A DNA stretch of 64,000 nt, taken from assembly GCF_963855985.1 (NCBI RefSeq), contig NC_087104.1, forward strand, positions 10,230,001 through 10,294,000, read 5' to 3'. Position 1 is the first letter of the stretch. Every line of letters begins with the position of its first letter. The translations under genes and the position numbers were made by a program. Positions 57,701-64,000 of this stretch are shown here, one piece after another. This DNA comes from Ostrinia nubilalis. Its lineage: Eukaryota > Arthropoda > Insecta > Lepidoptera > Crambidae. The notes beneath the pieces are model-generated. The model was not told the DNA's origin and did not search any database. It worked only from the letters and a program-made list of their open reading frames with translations.

Positions 57701-60700
57701 TTACTTAGATAGAAGTAGAACAGCCGTAAGTGAGAGACGGAGTCCGAGAACGTTTATAATAACCGCGCTCTGTATACTAAAATCAAAATTTCTCAAAATC
57801 GGCTCTGCTTTTCTTAGGCCTTGATCGTAATTAAAACCGCATGATCGTTAGATTAGAGTCGCAAGATGCTCAATGGTCTGATACCAAATACCTAGCGTAG
57901 TGGCGCCACCATCACCTTGAACGCAAAGGAGTTCCGGGTTCGATTCCCAGTTATGTGTGTGTATCAATTCCTATTTTGTCAGAGGGTAACTAGCACAAAA
58001 ATACCATTTGTTCGTTCTTTAGCTTACAACTTCAGTAGGTCAATTTGATGGTATTTCCTATATTGAAGGCTTCACGGACCTCTGCGAGAGTTACACGAAG
58101 CCAGGCCGTGGTGGGCCCTCGCGTCTGACCCAGGTCCTAAACTCGTACATCGGGGCCATGGTCCAGGAGATCCTCATGCACAACGGAGACGTGCTGAAGT
58201 TCTCTGGAGACGCCTTCCTGTCGATGTGGAAGAAGACCCCCAGGCTCAGCATGCAGGATGTCGTTCATACTGCGATAGACTGCGGCCTCATCATCCAGAA
58301 GAACTATGGGACCTTCGTCACTGATGTTGGGGTTGTGCTGAAAGGTTTTTGTTTTTTTTTAATAAAAATGAACGTACCAACACCGTAGGCTTCAAGGCTC
58401 AGGTTCGATTCCCGGTTGACTGAAGAAATCATTGTTTCTAAATGGATGACGCGCTTTCAAAATCAAAATCTTTCATAACGCTATATTAATATTGTCTCCT
58501 TTCTCTGTGCGCAGTGAAATGCTTCAATTCCTAATTAATCCCTTTCCATCCCATTTTTTGAGGTAAAATCCAACTATTTTAGGTACTTATGGATTCATAG
58601 TAGTAACGCAGGTAGGTAGAAGAAACTAAACTAATTTACTTGGAATGTTATTGGAAACCTTCATTTGTTCCTCTCCAGTAAAAGTAGCGATATCAGCCGG
58701 CCTGTCCCACTTCTCGATAATCGGCGGTGGTAACACGTCCCAGTCTCACTACGTGATCGTGGGCCCGCCAGTGTGGGACGTCAAGATGGCGGAGTACATG
58801 AGCACAGCTGGTGACGTCCTCACCTCTGCCAGTGCTTGGATTTACGTGAACGAGGCGGAATACTGCACTCAGCCGTGTGGGGATGGGAGACACACGAAGG
58901 CATGGATTAAACAATTTAATTTAGATAAAGCCCGGTCTGTGAGCACATAGAATTTTGTCCAATGACCCCAAGCAACCCATCCTTATCGCTCGCGCGTAAT
59001 TATATTGCTGTCGCGACTATGCGACGGGCGCCCGCAGTGAGTGTGCGAGCGCGACAGCAACATAATTACTTAGTTACGCGCGAGCGATAAGGATGGGTAG
59101 CTTGGGGTCATTGGACAAAATTCTACGTGCTCACGGACCAGGCTTTTAGAAAAGATCTTGAGCTTTAGACACTACTTTGCATTTGTTGTCTGACGGAAGG
59201 CCAGTTACAGTTTCTAGTTCAAATCCCGCAGCCCGCGGAAAATAGATATGCACTAAGGAATAATATATCTAAGTAAGTAGGTACACGTGTACTGTGAACT
59301 AACAATAGTTAACAGTAGCTAAGTAGGTACTTTTGATGCAATAATACCTAGTTACATTTTATCTATCCGTGATCTTCTGAAAAATATTTTTAATTTTAAG
59401 GTGCTTGGCGTTGGCGCTACATGGAAAAGAGTTGAAAATCTTAATTACACGCTGGGAGCAACTCAAAGACGTAGGTTTTCTGAGCTATTACTTAGTAAGA
59501 ATAAACTAGTTTCCGTATTTTTTTACTGCAATACATTTTCGATTCACAGCCGAGGCGTTAAAATCACCACAGTTCCTCGCGAATAGTCCAAGGTTCGACG
59601 AGGGAAATATTTCCGAAATAAATTTTCGTGAATTTTCACGTAAGTTTTTGCGTTTTGTATTAGCTTGACGTGCTATCGTCTGTACCTTACTTACCTTTTT
59701 GCAAAGCGCATTAAAATCTTCATCAATGGTCAATTTTCTTAGTCCGTCCAGCTGTAATATCAGCCCTACGAAGCTCGTGGTGGCCTGCCCTGAGAAGCTT
59801 CATGGTGACGCCAGTGCTAAGGGCGGTGGATAACGACGAGCCCATGGACTTCCTCACCGAGGTCCGAAGAGTGGTGGTCCTCTGCATCAATATTATCACG
59901 AGGACAGTGACTGAGGATGTGCTGATAGAGGTCGTGGATAGGGCCTATAAGTCTGTCTGCAGGTATACCTATAATCTACCTAGTTAGGTAGATGTCTTAT
60001 TTATTTCGTTACTATAGCTTTCCGCCCGCGGCTTCACCTGCGTGGAATTTTGTCGCGCGCGTCCCTGTTTCAAAAACCGGGATAAAAACTTTCCTATGTC
60101 CTTTCCTGGGACTCATAAGCCAAATTTCATCAAAATCGGTTTAGTGGTTTAGGCGTGAAAACGAGACAGACAGATAGACAGAGTTACTTTTTTTAGTAAG
60201 TATGGTAATACTTAGATAAAAAACCTAATATTATTATTTTATCATCTCACCCAGCGTGACGTCAGCTTCGGGTGGTCTTGTGAACAAAGTCTCCATGTTC
60301 GACAAGGACATGATGTTCCTCGTGGTCTTCGGGCTACGAGGTCTCAAGCAGGAAGACGAGGCGGAGAAAGCCCTGCAGTGTGCTCATCAGCTGAAAGAGA
60401 AACTGGCTGAGGAGAATATCATCAGCATTTCCATTGGAGTCACTTCGGGTTAGTTGTGGAGGGTTTCTAGTACTAGACAAGACAGGAGAAGCAGTGGTGG
60501 GAACGAAAGGTGGGAATAGTCCCGTGACCCGTACTAGACAGGATTTCTTTTGCCTTGCGTTAACGTTTGTAGAAACGCTATGACAAGAATTCAAAGTTTT
60601 ATCGTAGCGTTTGCATATTACTTGTCGATGGAAACGGATTTAAAATAAAGTGTAAAGGCAACACCTTTACTTTTTGGCTAGGGGTGACTAATGTTACGTT

Positions 60701-62764
60701 AACTTATACATACTCTTCCTTCTTCCCTTTTTTTATAGGCACTACTTATTGTGGTGTAGTTGGACACGATCTCCGTCGAGAATACACGGTCATAGGACCT
60801 GCGGTAAATAAGGTAATATTCACAATATTTCATAATTATCATTAAAACATGAGGATATAATAAGGTTTACACAAGATAACCTTTTGTTATAAATGCAGGC
60901 AGCTCGGTTAATGATGGCGTATCCCATGGTAGTCACTTGCGATAAGGAAACTTTCCTGAGAAGCAAACTTGATCAAGAACATTTTAAGATAATGGAACCC
61001 AAAGCATTGAAAGGCATCACTAAGGCTGGACCCATTTATGAATTTAATAAAAATGGGTTAGTAAATTATTATTGATTCTCTATTAGAACAAAGAAAGCTC
61101 GTAGACCTGATGATATACTAGCATTCCTGAGATCTTTCCCTCCAATTTAAGGCTCATTATAACTCGGCGAAGATTATGTATATGAGCCTTGAACGACTGA
61201 ACAAACTCATTAATTCCTTTTCCAAAGGTGGTCAGACCGTCCAGGAGATTACAGACATCCCATTCTAGGCAGAAATGAAGAGTTGCGCAAATATAAATCG
61301 ATTCTTTGCAACGCTATCAATGAACATAAGCAAAAGTTCACGAGATATAGGGATCACAAGTTTGGTTTTGCTATTATTGTAAGTAGTATTAATTTTTAAT
61401 GGTATCATAGTACTTAATAGACAGTCTCATTAAGGATTTTTATCAACCAGGGCCCAACATTAGTAGGCAAAACGCGTTTATTAGAAGAATGCATCAATAT
61501 AACACCAAGTTATGTGCACGCAGACATGTTTTCGTTAACAGAAAAGGACGAGGTAAAATAATTCATCATCATCGACATCATACTTTTATTGTCAGTAATA
61601 AATAATATTATTATTGTTCCTTTAGAAACCTTTTACAATATTCCGAAAGATATTGTCCAGAGCTTTCATTGCTACTGATGGGCGAAAAGCAAGAGAAAGT
61701 TGTGAAAACCTTATAAGATACAGGTAAAAAATAATGATCTTTATAAAAGCCACGAGAATTACCTAATGGTAGAAAATTTGGTAAGTGGACCTTAAAAAGT
61801 ATCGCTTGATTGTGATAATGACAATAGTTAAGTAAATTAATTTAGGTACCCAGTTACCCACTTAGCTAATAGGGTACGAGCGTGAAATACCACGTGACTT
61901 AGCGTATTTTCTACTATACATGCGAAAAAAAAGTGGAAAATGGCTAAACTATTTTTAAACTTTTTCAGTATCGATTTGGATGGATTAACGCCTGTTCAGA
62001 TATTCGCGTTGAATGAAATATTCGACAGCAGATTTCCTCTTCCCGAGAAGTTTGATTATACGGGAGACATCTTGTGCAACTTCAGCGTCAAAAATATTCT
62101 GCAAGAAATCTTTAAAAAAGTTCGTATCAATTTTATTTGATATTTAAGTAGCGACTCCATCGACCAAAATAACAAAGTTTCCATTTAACAGAATTTCGTG
62201 AGACTTTGGGTGGTGGCTATAAAAAAAGCCCAACACATCGACGATCAATCTTGGCGGATGATATTGATCCTATTAGAGATAAAGACTTTTTTTGTTCTTT
62301 TCACCATCACTGACGAGGACAAGCTTTCGCGTATGTATTAAACTTCATCATCATAATCATCAGGTCATTTAGTCTCCACTGGCTTCTTACGTGGATCCTC
62401 TCAATTTACCAGAGGCAAAAGGGAGGATTTTGTCTATACTCCCTATGCCAGCCAAACGGGTTGGGAACTCTGATAGTTTCCTTATTCAGAGGTTGGGAAG
62501 GCCTGATGTTCGCCTATATCTACATTTCACCTTTATTCTTCTTTTTCAACAACATTTAATACGGGAAGAGTGGAAGTTAATTAAAATTGTCAACTAATTA
62601 TTTGCGTTAAGTATAAAATCAAGTCTTTTCTCAGTGGTGGCTCGTAAGTGCTTGGACAACTACATGATAGAAAAGGTATATCTAACGGGTATCGACCGCT
62701 GGTACCATGCCTCGTTGGCTTGCCAGTTACTGGACGTGCAGGCCATACCGGCAGACTTGGAGAA
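54705..62764 (+). CDS. Soluble adenylyl cyclase (ADCY10-like), 5' part
   Basis: Makes cAMP, in the known family stimulated by bicarbonate and calcium. Proposed exons: 54705-54762, 55053-55201, 57494-57605, 58069-58344, 58679-58899, 59401-59470, 59752-59962, 60255-60448, 60739-60812, 60899-61056, (61087-61100), 61245-61378, 61451-61552, 61626-61723, 61969-62119, 62192-62330, 62635-62764; phases agree. C1 has ALMFIDISGF and GDVLKFSGDAFL with both metal-binding Asp; C2 has NKVSMFDKDMMFLVVFGL, SIGVTSGTTYCGVVGHDLRR and EYTVIGPAVNKAARLM. Next come PILGRNEELRKY and the P-loop GPTLVGKTRLLEE of the NTPase part. Walker B looks weak (IKKAQHIDDQSW). The first three boundaries and the 14-base exon are guesses; exon 5 would need a GC donor. 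The gene runs on past 62764. Confidence 0.85.
55216..56305. mobile_element. Element with GGGTCATTCCACAAAAAT ends
   Basis: GGGTCATTCCACAAAAATAT at 55216 is mirrored by ATTTTTATGGAATGACCC ending near 56303 (one or two mismatches). GAATGACCC/GTCATTCCC motifs recur inside (55382, 55398, 55588). It begins 14 bases after the proposed exon 2 donor of the cyclase gene. Confidence 0.6.
56382..57189 (+). mobile_element. P-element-like transposon, internally deleted
   Basis: Left end ACCCGGTCTGTGAGCACGTA, right end the complement (TACGTGCTCACAGACCAG). It carries a THAP exon at 56648-56754 and ends soon after; the transposase body is missing. RTE tail fragments lie inside and next to it (56843-56890, 57336-57380). 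Confidence 0.75.
56648..56754 (+). pseudogene. THAP zinc-finger first exon of a P-type transposase
   Basis: MDIKRKKYYCAAFGC then LNSKRN and LSFFSLPNDAER: the N-terminal half of a THAP finger (two Cys, then the FFSLP core). It ends at GAAAG before GTATGT. No following exon is seen, so this is a remnant. Confidence 0.7.
57885..57990 (+). mobile_element. SINE fragment
   Basis: GTAGTGGCGCCACCATCACC and the B-box CCGGGTTCGATTCCCAG are followed by GTGTGTATCAATTCC. A similar scrap (CAGGTTCGATTCCCGG) lies at 58376-58440. Confidence 0.5.
58927..59147. mobile_element. Palindromic MITE of the P-like element
   Basis: AAAGCCCGGTCTGTGAGCAC at the left and GTGCTCACGGACCAGGCTTT at the right; arms of about 100 bp match the end of the element at 56382 (GTCCAATGACCCCAAGC). 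It starts 27 bases after the proposed end of cyclase exon 5. Confidence 0.85.
60013..60196 (-). mobile_element. Lep1-type Helitron, partial
   Basis: Complement ends GGCGGAAAGCTATAG and holds ACCGATTTTGATGAAATTTG; the 5' end is lost. In a cyclase intron. Confidence 0.65.
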
Positions 62765-62891
62765 GTAAGCACCTTTATTCTGGTCTCTAAAAAATAAAGA
62801 AATACACAATATTTAGGTAGGCTGGACTTTTAGAGATTAAGATAGAACCCTAATACCCAATACTAGTGCATCTGATAAATTTATCATTTGA

Positions 62892-64000
62892 GCAAGGTTT
62901 ATTTCCAGAGTCACACTTAAACACTCCATTGTCAAACCATTGTTTAAAAAGAATGACAAACGGGATGTAAATAACTATCGGCCTATAACTCTTGTTCCTA
63001 TTCTTTCAAAAATTTTTGAAAAGGCTATGAAAGTTAGGATCACAAACTTTCTGGATAAACATAATATCATAGCCAAGGAGCAGAATGGGTTTCAGAAACA
63101 TAAATCTACAACTCTCGCAGGATACAGACTGATGTGTAGCGTTACCAATTTTATAGATAGCAAAGTGCCAGTTACATCTATATTCTTTGACCTTAGCAAG
63201 GCATTCGATCGAGTTGACCACAAAATCCTCCTCGTCAAATGCGAAAAATATGGCATTAGAGGACCTGCGCTCAACTGGATCAGGAGTTACCTTGCAGACA
63301 GAACGCAGTGCGTACAGGTCACAAAAATTAATCAGAGTAACGAGGCGATTGACTATATATATAGGTCATCCTTTCAACAAAATAAATTGGGCATTCCTCA
63401 GGGAAGCGTCCTGGGACCCTTGTTGTTTCTTTTATATGTAAACGACTTACCGAAGGCTACCCGTTTTGAAACTATCTTGTTTGCAGATGATATTTCACTT
63501 GTTATACCAAATAATGAGAAAGGGGTGATCTACGAAGCTTCGATTAATAAATCAATAGTTAATGTAGATAACTGGTTAAGACAGAATAATCTCTTAATTA
63601 ACGCCTCAAAAACTAAATACATTCAGTTTCATAACGTCAAAAGTAAAAGCATAAACTTAAACTTAAAATGCCGAGAACAAATTATAGATGAAGTCCATGA
63701 GACGAAATTTCTGGGTATTACACTGGATCGCCATTGCAATTGGAAAAGTCATGTTCAGGGTATATGTAAGAAGTTAAGCTGTTTCGTATTTGCTCTGTAT
63801 CGTCTAAGAAATACAACAAATGAAAAGACTGCCATCATGGCATACCATGGTTATGTATCATCAGTGTTGAGATATGGAATAATTTTGTGGGGAAACTCAA
63901 CAGATGTGCAAAAGGTGTTTGTTGCTCAAAAAAAATGTGTGCGAGCCATAAGTGGCATTGGGCCACGTGAAAGCTGCAGGTCTATGTTTAAGAAATACAA
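62892..64000 (+). mobile_element. Non-LTR retrotransposon reverse transcriptase, open frame, 5'-truncated
   Basis: One frame is open from 62892 to the window end (about 369 codons) with no stop. Motifs in order: NNYRPITLVPILSKIFEK, NGFQKHKSTT, FFDLSKAFDRVDH, GIPQGSVLGPLLFLLYVND, the catalytic FADDISLV, NASKTKYIQF, KFLGITLD and WGNSTD. This is fingers, palm and thumb of a Jockey/CR1-group LINE. The endonuclease and ORF1 are missing at the left, the usual result of incomplete reverse transcription. It sits in a cyclase intron in sense orientation. Confidence 0.9.

Overview
The window is nuclear DNA of an insect, almost certainly a moth or butterfly. It is AT-rich and full of lepidopteran-style repeats: Lep1/MINE-type Helitrons with TC and CTAG-T ends, RTE-clade LINE tails that look out on a 'GGGGGAGGCCTATG' end, tRNA-derived SINEs and many palindromic MITEs. 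The genes have small exons, long TE-filled introns and canonical GT-AG junctions, so exons were joined by homology and phase.

Layout. (1) 1-30,208, minus strand: ten exons of a ceramide transfer protein (CERT), with PH domain, Ser-rich motif, FFAT motif and most of START; the last exons lie left of the window. Intron 6 is about 20.6 kb and holds most of the repeats. (2) 30,209-31,308: head-to-head gap with a possible 59-residue membrane micro-ORF. (3) 31,309-41,135, plus strand: complete 12-exon FCP1/CTDP1-type RNA polymerase II CTD phosphatase. (4) 41,716-42,311, minus: mitochondrial ribosomal protein S17. (5) 43,349-44,239, minus: PEX11. (6) 44,240-48,300: nested transposons. (7) 48,521-50,773, plus: spenito/RBM15-type protein in one coding exon. 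(8) 54,705 to the right edge, plus: ADCY10-like soluble adenylyl cyclase, cut by a young 5'-truncated LINE running off the window.

The most unusual signal is four tandem-repeat arrays in two unrelated, opposite-strand genes that share one architecture. Each unit carries the 3' part of a coding exon, its splice donor and a short stub of intron. They follow CERT exon 10 (mostly 81 bp), CERT exon 7 (about 138 bp), FCP1 exon 8 (154 bp, 16 donors) and FCP1 exon 9 (132 bp, 10 donors). A decayed fifth case follows CERT exon 5. Two arrays are in frame, so alternative donor use could give proteins with internal repeats. This looks like a recurrent duplication process centred on 5' splice sites.

The genes are housekeeping functions (lipid transfer, transcription recycling, mitochondrial translation, peroxisome division, m6A/splicing, cAMP/bicarbonate signalling); nothing suggests an operon or shared pathway. 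All homology calls come from reading translations by eye, not from a database search.
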